A DNA stretch of 64,000 nt. It comes from Amycolatopsis azurea DSM 43854 (GTDB lineage: Bacteria; Actinomycetota; Actinomycetes; Mycobacteriales; Pseudonocardiaceae). The notes under the pieces were generated by a model. It searched no databases, had not been told where the DNA came from, and was given only the letters and a program-made list of their open reading frames with translations. Shown piece after piece: positions 1 through 7,534 of the stretch. Position 1 is the first letter of the stretch. Each line of letters starts with the position of its first letter. A program made the position numbers and the translations under genes. The stretch lies in assembly GCF_001995215.1 (NCBI RefSeq), contig NZ_MUXN01000003.1:141329-205328 (forward strand), read 5' to 3'.

Positions 1-156
1 GAAATCCTCACGCCCGACTGAGGGCGCCTCCGATTGCCTGATCGGTTCGCCCCGGCTGGCCGATCGTCTCCGAAGGCGCCGGATCCGCGCCGGGGGACCG
101 AACCTGCCCGTACTTTGGTGTTCGTCGCACAAAAGGCGCGGTGGGGAGGAAACCTG

Positions 157-1503
157 ATGGTGTCAGGGATAGCGAGCCGGCCCTCGATGTCACCGAGGCG
201 GGCACGGTTCGTGCGGAACTGGACCGGCAGGCTGGTCGCGTTCGGCGAGTTCATCGACGGCTACGACCTGCTCGTCATCGGCGCCGCCGTCCTGTTCCTC
301 AAGCCGTCGTTCCACCTCAGCGCGTCCCAGGTCGGGCTCGTGACCGCGGCGGCGTTCGTGGGCACGGCGCTCGGCCTGGTGGTCTTCGGCGATCTGTCCG
401 ACCGGTTCGGCCGCCGGGTGATCTTCATGATCAACCTGGTGGTCTTCGTAGTGGCCTCCCTCGCCGCCGCGTTCGTCCAGGACGTGTGGCAACTGGTCGC
501 GGCCAGGTTCGTGCTCGGTGTCGCGGTGGGCATGGACATCCCGACCTCGCACGCCTTCCTCACCGAGATCGCGCCCAAGTCCCGGCGGGGCCGGATCGCG
601 GGCAGCCTGCCCAACATGATGTGGCTGAGTGGCGCCATCACGTCGGTCCTGCTCGCTCTCGCGCTCCAGCCGTTGTTCGGCGACGAGACCTGGCGGTGGC
701 TGTTCGGCCTGGCCGCGCTGCCCGCGGCGGCGGTGCTGGTGGCGCGGCAGTTCCTGCCGGAATCGCCCCGGTGGCTGAGCGCGCGCGGTCGTGTGGAGGA
801 GGCGCGGCGGATCTACGACGCACTCGGGCTGGAACCGCCGAAGCGCGAGGTCTCCGAGAAGCGGAGCTACCGGATGCTGCTGGCCGGTGGCGCGTGGCGG
901 CGGCTGGCGACGGTCACGGCGTTCTTCGCCATCCAGGCCTTCGGCGGCGCGGTGGCGACGGTCGCGGGACCGTTGATCATCAGCAGTACCGGCATCGGGG
1001 TCTCCAACACCCTGTACTTCTCCTTGCTGGGCTTCGTGGTGGGGCTGATCGCCGTGGTGGCCGGCGCCGCGGTCATCGACCGGATCAACCGACGCTGGCT
1101 GGGCGTGTGGACATGCCTCGGGGTGTTCGCCGCCGGGCTGGGCATCGCGTTCACCGGCGAGCGGGCAGGCGTCGGCCTGGTGGCCTTCTGGATCGTGTAC
1201 GCCATGCTGACCTGGTTCGGCCCGGGCGTGCTGTCCTGGGTGTGGAGCACCGAGGCGTTCCCCACTTCGTTGCGGGGCCTGGGATCCGGGATCGCGCAGT
1301 GCGTGACGCGGCTCGCGATCGCGCTCAACGTGTTCCTGGCGCCCATGCTGGCGCAGAAACACGGCATCGCGGTCGTCGCGTGGTACGCGTGCGCGTTCCT
1401 GGTCAGCGCGCTGATCGTGGTGGTGTCGCCGTGGCTGGCCACGACCGGCGTCGAACTCGAGGAAACCAACGGTGTCGAGTCCGGAAAGCCGGAACGAGGA
1501 TGA
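157..1503 (+). CDS. MFS transporter, sugar-porter-like
   Basis: This 448-residue integral membrane protein probably imports a sugar, polyol or organic acid with protons. It shows about 12 hydrophobic segments, the MFS loop motif GDLSDRFGRR at residues 78-87 and the mid-protein motif PESPRWL at 201-207, which is typical of sugar-porter and related families. I chose ATG 157 because GGGGAGGA lies 6 nt upstream; the open frame runs back to position 34 but that stretch has no ribosome site. The stop overlaps the start of the ROK regulator by ATGA, so the three genes to 3325 look like one coupled operon. The substrate cannot be read from the sequence; the SDR partner hints at an oxidised or reduced polyol. 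Confidence 0.9.
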   Translation: MVSGIASRPSMSPRRARFVRNWTGRLVAFGEFIDGYDLLVIGAAVLFLKPSFHLSASQVGLVTAAAFVGTALGLVVFGDLSDRFGRRVIFMINLVVFVVASLAAAFVQDVWQLVAARFVLGVAVGMDIPTSHAFLTEIAPKSRRGRIAGSLPNMMWLSGAITSVLLALALQPLFGDETWRWLFGLAALPAAAVLVARQFLPESPRWLSARGRVEEARRIYDALGLEPPKREVSEKRSYRMLLAGGAWRRLATVTAFFAIQAFGGAVATVAGPLIISSTGIGVSNTLYFSLLGFVVGLIAVVAGAAVIDRINRRWLGVWTCLGVFAAGLGIAFTGERAGVGLVAFWIVYAMLTWFGPGVLSWVWSTEAFPTSLRGLGSGIAQCVTRLAIALNVFLAPMLAQKHGIAVVAWYACAFLVSALIVVVSPWLATTGVELEETNGVESGKPERG

Positions 1504-2618
1504 ACCACCCAGGTCTCAGCGGAAGCCGGCCGCGTCAGGCGAGGCAGGCCAACACGGCCGCCGTGCTGCAGCTGCTCGTCCAGCGCGGTCCTCTGGCGCG
1601 CAGTGACATCGCGAAGGAACTGTCCCTCAACCACGGCAGCGTCAGCAGGATCCTCGAGCCTTTGCTGTCCGTCGGCGTCGTCCGTGAACTCGTCGAGCGG
1701 TCCACCGGTATCGGCAGGCCCAGGGTGCCGGTGGAGCTGGACTCGTCCAGCCGGTACGCGGTCGGCGTGCACCTCGGCCTCGAACGGACCACGGCCGGGC
1801 TGATCGACCTGGCCGGTCACTGCGTCAGGACGCACGTCGAGCACCGTGATCCGGCGGACAGCGCCGCCACGCTTCGGCAAGCCGCGGAACTCGCGGCCGG
1901 GATGGCGGATTCGGCGCCTGGTCCGGTGCTGGGCGTCGGAGTGGCGGTCGGCGGTGAGGTGGACCGGGCGGCAGGCCGGGTCGTGCGCAACGAAGTGCTG
2001 CGGTGGGACGACGTCCGGGTCGCCGACCCGATGCGGGAGCGGACCGGGCTCGATGTCGTGGTGGACGGCAACGTGTCCGCCCTGCTGGGCGCCGAGCTCA
2101 CCTTCGGCGCCGGACTGGGACGGCACAGCGTGGCGTACCTGTTCATCGGCAACGTCGCGGAGACAGGGTTTCTGACGAGCTCGAACGGCATCATCCAGGG
2201 CGGCTTCGGCCGTCTCCTCGTGCCCGGGCCCACCGGCGGCGGTCACCGGCGCTTCGGCGAGTGCGGGACGGACGTGGCCTTGCTCGCCGCCGCCGGAAAC
2301 GCCGGGCTCACGGTGACCTCCCTGGCGGACCTGATCCGGCTGGCGGACACGGATCCGGTCGCGTCCGGGCTTCTCGGGGCGCGCAGTGCCCAGGTGGCTC
2401 TGGTGGCGGACACGGTGTACGACCTGATGCGGCCGGACATGATCATCCTCGGGGGTAGCGGCGCGCCCTCGGACCGATGGCTCGAAGCAGTGCGCGATCG
2501 CGTCGAGACGGCACCGCCGCAGGCGCTGGTCCGGCCGCGGGCACCGGGCGATCCGCTGGTCGCCGCTGCGGCAGGACTCGTGGTGCGTGCCTTCTTCACC
2601 AGCGGGGAGCGGTCATGA
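1500..2618 (+). CDS. ROK family transcriptional regulator
   Basis: This 372-residue protein has an N-terminal winged helix (about residues 15-75, with QLLVQRGPLARSDIAKELSL) followed by a sugar-kinase-like ROK domain with glycine-rich ASKHA segments (GVGVAVGGEVD, IILGGSGAP). ROK regulators of the NagC/XylR type bind a sugar or sugar phosphate and control transport and catabolic operons. The usual zinc-binding ROK motif (CXCGXXGCXE) is not present: the equivalent region reads GGGHRRFGECGTDVALL, with one Cys. The start overlaps the transporter stop (ATGA) and the stop overlaps the SDR start. It probably regulates this three-gene operon. Kinase activity is unlikely given the HTH and the missing zinc motif. 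Confidence 0.88.
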   Translation: MNHPGLSGSRPRQARQANTAAVLQLLVQRGPLARSDIAKELSLNHGSVSRILEPLLSVGVVRELVERSTGIGRPRVPVELDSSSRYAVGVHLGLERTTAGLIDLAGHCVRTHVEHRDPADSAATLRQAAELAAGMADSAPGPVLGVGVAVGGEVDRAAGRVVRNEVLRWDDVRVADPMRERTGLDVVVDGNVSALLGAELTFGAGLGRHSVAYLFIGNVAETGFLTSSNGIIQGGFGRLLVPGPTGGGHRRFGECGTDVALLAAAGNAGLTVTSLADLIRLADTDPVASGLLGARSAQVALVADTVYDLMRPDMIILGGSGAPSDRWLEAVRDRVETAPPQALVRPRAPGDPLVAAAAGLVVRAFFTSGERS

Positions 2619-3325
2619 GCGGCGTGGTGGTGCTCGGCGGCGCGGGCGGTATCGGCTCGGCCGTGGTGCGCGCGCTGCTGGCGGAGGGACGACCGGTCGC
2701 GGTGGTGGACGTCGCGCCACCGGAGCAGGCCGATGTGCCGTGGATCCGTGGCGACGCAAGCGATCCGGCCACGATCGACGCCGCTTTCGACGCGCTCGGC
2801 GGCGTGACCGGGCTGGTGCATTGCCTGCTTAGCGAGCATCGCGCCCCCCTCGCCGAGCAGACGGCGGACGCGCTGCGCAGGGTGCTGGACATCGGTGCGG
2901 TGTCCGCGCTGGAGCCGCTGCAGCAACTGGTCGCCCGCGCCGGGGGAAAGCCGTGCGCCGCGGTGCTGGTCAGTTCGATCCACGCGGGCCTGGCCTGGGG
3001 CGGGCAGGCGCCGTACGCGATGGCCAAGGCCGCGTTGGAGGCACTCGGCCGCGCGGCCGCGGTGGAATTCGGACCGCGCGGGCTCCGGTGCAACGTCGTC
3101 CGGCCGGGGTTCGTCATGGTGCCGCGTAACGCGCGTCGCTGGCAGGACGCGGACACTCGCGACGCGCTGACCGGGCTGCAGCCACTCGGCGAGCTCGCTC
3201 AGCCGGACGACGTCGCGCGCGTGGTCGCGTTCCTGCTCAGCGCTCAGGCCAGGGCCGTGTCCGGTGAGACTGTCACCGTCGACGGCGCGATGACCGCCGC
3301 ACTGCCCGAGCCGCCGGCGACGTGA
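2615..3325 (+). CDS. SDR family oxidoreductase
   Basis: This 236-residue classical short-chain dehydrogenase/reductase would act as an NAD(P)-dependent alcohol or ketone oxidoreductase in the cytoplasm. The cofactor-binding motif GGAGGIG is at residues 8-14, an SS pair sits about 13 residues before the catalytic YAMAK (Tyr134, Lys138), and the C-terminus carries the usual SGETVTVDG segment. It is slightly shorter than the usual 245-255. ATG 2615 overlaps the ROK stop by ATGA. With a sugar-type transporter and a ROK regulator upstream it probably oxidises or reduces the imported polyol or sugar acid; the substrate is unknown. Confidence 0.9.
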   Translation: MSGVVVLGGAGGIGSAVVRALLAEGRPVAVVDVAPPEQADVPWIRGDASDPATIDAAFDALGGVTGLVHCLLSEHRAPLAEQTADALRRVLDIGAVSALEPLQQLVARAGGKPCAAVLVSSIHAGLAWGGQAPYAMAKAALEALGRAAAVEFGPRGLRCNVVRPGFVMVPRNARRWQDADTRDALTGLQPLGELAQPDDVARVVAFLLSAQARAVSGETVTVDGAMTAALPEPPAT

Positions 3326-3337
3326 TCCCTTGCTGGG

Positions 3338-3480
3338 CGATCACTCGTGATCAGATGGCGATCACGCGTGCTTAGAGACGCAACTCGCGTGATCAGAGAC
3401 GTAACTCGCGTGATCGGGCGGCGATCATCGAGTTCGCTGTCTGATCACGCGAGTCACGTTCCTGATCACGCGAGTCACGC
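3338..3480. repeat. Tandem GATCACGCGAGT-type repeat cluster
   Basis: Short units related to ACTCGCGTGATCAGAGACG are repeated forward near 3383-3415 and in inverted form (CTGATCACGCGAGTCACG) near 3441-3480. The same vocabulary recurs at 18350-18440 and 45879-46010. The cluster follows the end of the SDR gene, and forward and inverted units can pair, so it may help end transcription. Unit lengths and spacers are irregular, unlike CRISPR. Confidence 0.75.
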
Positions 3481-3873
3481 CTTCGCTCACCTTGGGGTCA
3501 GGCACCCCGGCCCAATGCCTGTCCGGTTATGCCTACCTCCGCCTGACCTGTGGCAGACGTCCGAGCCCACCAGGAGCATCAGTGGGTAAGCAAAGACGAG
3601 TCCGTCAAAACGCGACTTGCCCCTTGCCTTCTCGGCCCGAAGCCGCGTGGCGTGACAACCTCCTCCTTGAGTGCCGCTTTCCTGTTGACTAACTCGCCGA
3701 TGGTCCATCGGTGTCGGCACCGAAGGGGCGTTGATCCAAATGGAGCAATCCTCAGGGGGTTGGTAGTCGGAAAACTGCTGCGCGTGCGTTTTAGGGGAAA
3801 GCGTTCACTCGTTGGGGTTGGCAACAAAGATCAAAAAAGCTCTCTGTGAGTTACAGAGCCTGTCCATTGGGTG
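3481..3873. other. Non-coding stretch of lower GC
   Basis: Roughly 390 bases separate the repeat cluster from the small ORF at 3989. The base composition is visibly less GC-rich than the surroundings, and no frame shows the third-position GC bias of local genes. Short open frames on both strands have no ribosome site or recognisable family. I see no tRNA or riboswitch here; it may be an eroded insertion or gene remnant. Confidence 0.5.
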
Positions 3874-3903
3874 ATGACTGCCTGGGTGCGCTCTGGCTAG
3901 TCT
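3874..3903 (+). promoter_or_regulatory. Possible sigma-70-type promoter for the small ORF
   Basis: ATGACT (3874-3879) and TAGTCT (3898-3903) resemble -35 and -10 hexamers with an 18-nt spacer. The inferred leader of about 80 nt contains paired segments GCGTTC / GAACGC around an inner CCGC / GCGG hairpin. This rests on pattern matching only. Confidence 0.3.
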
Positions 3904-3988
3904 GAGGGAAGCGTTCGGTAGCCCCGCTGGCGCGGCAGGGCGGAACGCGATGGTTATTCAGCCCCTCGGATAAGAAAAGGAAAATGCC

Positions 3989-4159
3989 ATTGTAGCGATA
4001 TTCGCAATCGGCTGTGGGACCCTGCTTTTGATCTATGTCGTGGCCGTTGTCGCGAAGCGGCCGGTCCGAGCCAAGGGCAGGCGATTCGAATTCGAGTCGG
4101 ACGTCGGCCCGGTGCGTGAGCAGATCGCTCGCGAAGGCGACGACAAGCAGCCGAAATAG
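3989..4159 (+). CDS. Small single-pass membrane protein (56 aa), ATT start or frameshifted start
   Basis: This frame encodes a hydrophobic N-terminal helix (IVAIFAIGCGTLLLIYVVAV) followed by a charged cytoplasmic tail ending EGDDKQPK. It has clear high-GC codon bias and a strong terminator 4 nt after the stop. The only in-frame initiator next to the ribosome-binding AAGG (3977-3980) is ATT at 3989, because the frame has a TAA at 3971. An out-of-frame ATG lies 5 nt upstream and would read into the frame if one base were added. Either it uses a rare ATT start, starts later at an internal TTG/GTG, or carries a 1-nt deletion. I recognise no function. Confidence 0.55.
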   Translation: MVAIFAIGCGTLLLIYVVAVVAKRPVRAKGRRFEFESDVGPVREQIAREGDDKQPK

Positions 4160-4163
4160 TCGA

Positions 4164-4187
4164 GCCCGGAGGGGAAACCCTCCGGGC
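4164..4187 (+). terminator. Intrinsic terminator of the small membrane ORF
   Basis: A perfect 10-bp stem, GCCCGGAGGG / CCCTCCGGGC, closes a GAAA loop. It begins 4 nt after the stop at 4159 and is followed by TTC. This supports the upstream 56-codon frame as a real transcription unit. Confidence 0.75.
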
Positions 4188-4285
4188 TTCGGGCGTCGTG
4201 GAGTCGCGGTGAACCCGCTGCCAGGCAGGTCACCGGCTGTCAGGGGGAGGGAGGGCGGCCAAGGGCCGCGGATGCGCCGGTTCTT

Positions 4286-4501
4286 CTAAGGAGTCTCGCC
4301 GAGGTGGCTCAGAAAGGAGTTCCAGCTCTTCGGGGAGAATTCGAACGTCGGCTGGTTTTCCGCGCGGTCTTTGCTGTCGCGCAGCAGTACGGATTCATGC
4401 AGGATCCGTACTTCCACGCAGCTGCCTGCCGCATTTGAGTAGCTGCTTTTGAACCAGCCTCCCGGATTTTTCGTCGTCGGCGGAAGTTCGGTGTTGTTCA
4501 A
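4286..4501 (-). CDS. DUF397 domain protein
   Basis: This 71-residue protein matches the actinobacterial DUF397 pattern: WFKSSYSNAAGSCVEVR, then VLLRDSK and a C-terminal WNSFLSHL. DUF397 proteins are almost always encoded next to an XRE/DUF5753 regulator and behave as small partners; the Scr1/Scr2 pair of Streptomyces is the studied example and has been discussed as toxin-antitoxin-like. Here ATG 4501 overlaps the stop of the upstream XRE gene by ATGA, so the two are translated together. Confidence 0.9.
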   Translation of the reverse strand: MNNTELPPTTKNPGGWFKSSYSNAAGSCVEVRILHESVLLRDSKDRAENQPTFEFSPKSWNSFLSHLGETP

Positions 4502-5409
4502 TCTAGTTCCCTGGCGTATCGGTGAATCATTTCCAGCGATTGCTGCTCGTCCAAGGCCTGTCCGAAGGCGTCGCTGTAGGTCAGCGTTATGTCCCGGATT
4601 TGCAGCGGGTTATCGATGATGTCCCAGGTTGTGACCGTCTCCTGCCATGCCACCGTTGGCAATCTCGCGTTGTCGAAATCGATCATGTGCACCGTGGACG
4701 CGCCGAAGAGCCCGCAGGATTTCGCGGTGAAAGGAATTATGCGAACCCTGATCCTTTCAGGGTTTCCTTCGATCATGTCCGCGAGGTGGTCGAGCTGGGC
4801 TCGCAGGATGGCGGGGCCGCCGATCTGCTGCCGGAGCGCGGCTTCGCTGATGATCGCGGTGATGTGAAGTGGGTTTTCGCCGGAGAGTCGCTCCTGTCTG
4901 TGCCGGCGGACCGCGACGCGCTGATCCACCTCTACTTTGCGGACGACGACCGCGGGCGTCATTATCGCCCTCGCGTAATCTTCGGTCTGCAGCAGGCCGG
5001 GAATGATCAGGCTCTCGTAGTCGCGGACGCCCTGGGCGCCCAGCTCGAGGCCGAACATGCGTTGGATCTCGCTGCCGAGGAAGCTGGAATACTGGGTCCA
5101 CCAGCCGCGCTCTTTGGCCAGGTGCCGCAGATCGAGTAGCTCTTGTCGCTCGCCGTCGTCGAATTCGAGGAGTGTCAGAAGTCTGCTCAGGCTCTCCTCG
5201 GACAGGATCTTGCGTTCGTTTTCGACGGCGGACCAGTAGTTGCGCGAGAAGCCCAGCGTGGCTGTGATGGTCTTGACGTCGACGTTCAACTGGTCGCGGC
5301 GCCCGCGGAGCCGGAGAGCGAGCTCCCATGCCGCGACCACTGGGGATGCTGGCGGTGGCACTTCTCCCCCTTCGGGTCGTCGGTTATGCACAAGCTGGTT
5401 CATGTGCAT
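4498..5409 (-). CDS. XRE family HTH regulator with DUF5753 domain
   Basis: This DNA-binding regulator is 303 residues from ATG 5409. An N-terminal XRE helix-turn-helix (about residues 20-80, including TATLGFSRNYWSAVENERK) is followed by a DUF5753 domain (YESLIIPGLLQTEDYARAI to QALDEQQSLEMIHRYARELD). The pair with DUF397 is common in actinobacteria and is linked to development, antibiotic production and toxin-antitoxin-like control. The start is uncertain: ATG 5409 and ATG 5403 lack a clear ribosome site, and GTG 5361 has GGGGGAG unusually close. The divergent cyclase-like gene starts 224 bp away, so the two may share control. Confidence 0.85.
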   Translation of the reverse strand: MHMNQLVHNRRPEGGEVPPPASPVVAAWELALRLRGRRDQLNVDVKTITATLGFSRNYWSAVENERKILSEESLSRLLTLLEFDDGERQELLDLRHLAKERGWWTQYSSFLGSEIQRMFGLELGAQGVRDYESLIIPGLLQTEDYARAIMTPAVVVRKVEVDQRVAVRRHRQERLSGENPLHITAIISEAALRQQIGGPAILRAQLDHLADMIEGNPERIRVRIIPFTAKSCGLFGASTVHMIDFDNARLPTVAWQETVTTWDIIDNPLQIRDITLTYSDAFGQALDEQQSLEMIHRYARELD

Positions 5410-5422
5410 GGTTACGGTAACC
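5410..5422. promoter_or_regulatory. Perfect palindrome at the XRE gene start, possible operator
   Basis: GGTTACGGTAACC is a 13-nt perfect inverted repeat (6-bp arms, 1-nt centre) directly abutting the proposed XRE start codon. Its position suits autoregulation by the HTH protein it precedes; this is inference only. Confidence 0.4.
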
Positions 5423-5632
5423 ACACGAAACTCCGGGCACCGTAGCCGGAGGATACAACCAGAACTTATCGTTCTGGGTGACCTGGCAAGCCGACCGCCA
5501 GTCAAACCGCATCCTGTGAGTCGCGAGGGCCGCCGGAACCCCAGTCCGGCGCTCCCGTGGCCAGGGATCCCGACGTCTGGCCTCTTGGCGGTGCCGCCAG
5601 TTCGATGCTGCACGCCAACGGGGAGGAAGCAG

Positions 5633-6415
5633 ATGTCAACTCCTGGTCACTACGAGTTCGAAGCCCATCCCGGGCCGTCCATAGTGGACGGCCATGCACT
5701 GTCGCCGTCGACGTTAAGTCTCGACGCCGGTCGCTCCGCGGCGCGGGAGTCGGTCGCCCGGGCCGCGGCCCACTGCACGATCGTCGCGGTCGACATCGAG
5801 GGCTTCGGGCAACGTCACCGCAGTAACGCGAACCGAGTGCGCATACGCCGCGGGCTCTACGAGGCGATGCGGGCGGCGTTCGAAGGCGCGGGGATCCCGT
5901 GGCTGTCGTGCCATCGCGAAGACCGTGGTGACGGCATCCTGATTCTCTGCCGTGCGGAGACGCCGAAAGCCCTGTTCGTCGACTCTCTTCCCGGCCACCT
6001 CGCACTGGAACTGACGAGACACAATTCGACGCATCCGCAGGAAGAGCAGATGCGCCTTCGGCTTGCCTTGCACGCGGGAGAGATCACCTACGACGACTAC
6101 GGAGTCACCGGCTACTCGATAATCCACGCCTTCAGGATCCTCGACACGCCATCGCTCAAAGTGGCGCTCGCGGGCAGTTCGGCGATCCTCGCCATCATCG
6201 GCTCCGAGTGGTTTTTCGACGAAGTGATCCAGCACAGCGAATCCAGCAACGCGTCGTCGTACGTCCCCGTGGAGGTCAAAAACAAGGAGACGGAAACGCG
6301 AGGATGGACGGTCCTCGTCAGTGCCTCCAGCGCGTCTCGCCCCTTGAACGCGGGCTCGCGAATCCCGCGTCAAGGCTCTTGTACACGACCGACGCGACGG
6401 GGTCCAAGACGATAG
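5633..6415 (+). CDS. Class III nucleotidyl cyclase-like protein
   Basis: This 260-residue protein has one cyclase homology domain: VAVDIEGFG carries the first metal-binding Asp (D54), EDRGDGILI the second (D100), and RLRLALHAGEI is the usual core strand. In the VNxAAR-like segment the Arg is kept (IIHAFRIL) but the transition-state Asn is not obvious, so activity is uncertain. There is no membrane segment. ATG 5633 has GGGAGGA 5 nt upstream; an open frame reaching back to 5240 crosses the XRE promoter and is not used. The role could be cyclic-nucleotide signalling or nucleotide sensing. The C-terminal ~30 residues are basic and look disordered. Confidence 0.72.
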   Translation: MSTPGHYEFEAHPGPSIVDGHALSPSTLSLDAGRSAARESVARAAAHCTIVAVDIEGFGQRHRSNANRVRIRRGLYEAMRAAFEGAGIPWLSCHREDRGDGILILCRAETPKALFVDSLPGHLALELTRHNSTHPQEEQMRLRLALHAGEITYDDYGVTGYSIIHAFRILDTPSLKVALAGSSAILAIIGSEWFFDEVIQHSESSNASSYVPVEVKNKETETRGWTVLVSASSASRPLNAGSRIPRQGSCTRPTRRGPRR

Positions 6416-6694
6416 GCGCGGACCCGGGAGGACGGGGCCACCTACTTTCGTCGATCGTCGTGGACGGGAAATTACCATTTACCGTTTGGAAAAAGCGCGT
6501 ATCGAGAAGTGGTCCCGTCGCCACGGCCACTACCAGCGACTTTTCGGTGGAAACGGTCATTCGAACGGGATAGGGAGGCGGCCCCTGACGCGACCGCGTC
6601 GACCGGCGACCTACGTGAGTAGGTTTCGTTCGACGGCCAGGGATCCCTACCTTCCGTGAGGACTCGTCCAAAGGGGACCCGGAAGGAACGCACT

Positions 6695-7477
6695 ATGAAG
6701 GCACGTTTCATGGCCGCCGGACTGGCGGCCGCGGCTTGCGGAATCGCCGTGATCACCGCCGTACCGGCGAGCGCCGACCCGATCACGCCGAAGATCATCG
6801 GCGGGCAGCCGGCGGACCAGGTCTACTCGTTCATGGTTTCGCTGCAGTCCAGCGGCAGCCACTTCTGCGGCGGATCGCTGATCAGCGAGGAGTGGGTGCT
6901 CACCGCCGCGCACTGCGTGGTGGACGGCACGCCGGAGCAGGTCAAAATGAGGATCGGCACCAAGACCTGGGCCCAGGGCGGGGAGGAGGCCCAGGCCGCG
7001 GAGATCAAGGTGCACCCGGACTACGACGGCCAGAAGCCCGGCGCGGACATCGCACTGGTCAAGCTGGCGGCGAAGGCCACCTCCAAGCCGATCCAGCTCG
7101 CCGACAAGGCCGACCCGGGCACCGAGTCGCGGATCATCGGCTGGGGCCAGACCTGCCCGACCCGGGGTTGCGGTGAGGTCCCCGACGAGCTGCAGCAGCT
7201 GGACACCAAGGTGCTCGAAGCCGACAAGTGCACCGACATCGACGGCAAGGTCGAGCTGTGCACGGACAACCCGAACCAGAATTCGGGTGCCTGCTACGGC
7301 GACTCCGGCGGACCGCAGATCGTGAAGAGCGGCGAGGAATGGCGGCTCATCGGCGACACCAGCCGCAGTGGCAACGGTGACGCCACCTGCGCGACCGGAC
7401 CGTCCATCTACACCTCGGTGGTGGCCTACAAGGACTGGGTGGCGCAGACCACCGGCGGTGGTGCCGACCTTCGCTGA
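6695..7477 (+). CDS. Secreted S1 family (chymotrypsin-fold) serine protease
   Basis: This 260-residue preproprotein has a Sec signal peptide with a cleavage site after ASA (residue 27), then a very short propeptide before IIGG at 34-37. The catalytic triad is His73 (TAAHC), Asp118 (GADIALVKL) and Ser204 (CYGDSGGP). Six residues before Ser204, the S1 specificity position holds Gly198 rather than the Asp of true trypsins, so cleavage after Arg/Lys is doubtful. Paired cysteines around the His and Ser fit family disulfides. GGAAGGA precedes ATG 6695. The gene is convergent with the CHAT protease gene and shares its terminator region. Confidence 0.92.
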   Translation: MKARFMAAGLAAAACGIAVITAVPASADPITPKIIGGQPADQVYSFMVSLQSSGSHFCGGSLISEEWVLTAAHCVVDGTPEQVKMRIGTKTWAQGGEEAQAAEIKVHPDYDGQKPGADIALVKLAAKATSKPIQLADKADPGTESRIIGWGQTCPTRGCGEVPDELQQLDTKVLEADKCTDIDGKVELCTDNPNQNSGACYGDSGGPQIVKSGEEWRLIGDTSRSGNGDATCATGPSIYTSVVAYKDWVAQTTGGGADLR

Positions 7478-7495
7478 CAGGTCCGGCTCCCTCGG

Positions 7496-7534
7496 CTGAG
7501 CCCGGAACGTCCACAATGGACGTTCCGGGCTCAG
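7496..7534. terminator. Bidirectional terminator overlapping the CHAT stop codon
   Basis: A perfect 18-bp stem (starting CTGAGCCCGGAACG, ending CGTTCCGGGCTCAG) closes a 3-nt loop. It lies 19 nt after the S1 protease stop, and its right arm contains the stop codon (7531-7533) of the opposing CHAT gene. It can end transcription from both convergent genes. Confidence 0.8.

Noticed and set aside
141..1499. Long upstream extension of the ROK regulator frame
   Set aside because: It is an out-of-frame reading of the MFS transporter gene, Arg-rich and featureless.
3338..3480. CRISPR-like array of GATCACGCGAGT units
   Set aside because: Units occur in both orientations with irregular 6-12-nt spacers and no cas genes are nearby.
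4522..5139. 205-codon + frame opposite the XRE gene
   Set aside because: It has no ribosome site or family features; the minus frame encodes a clear HTH and DUF5753 domain.
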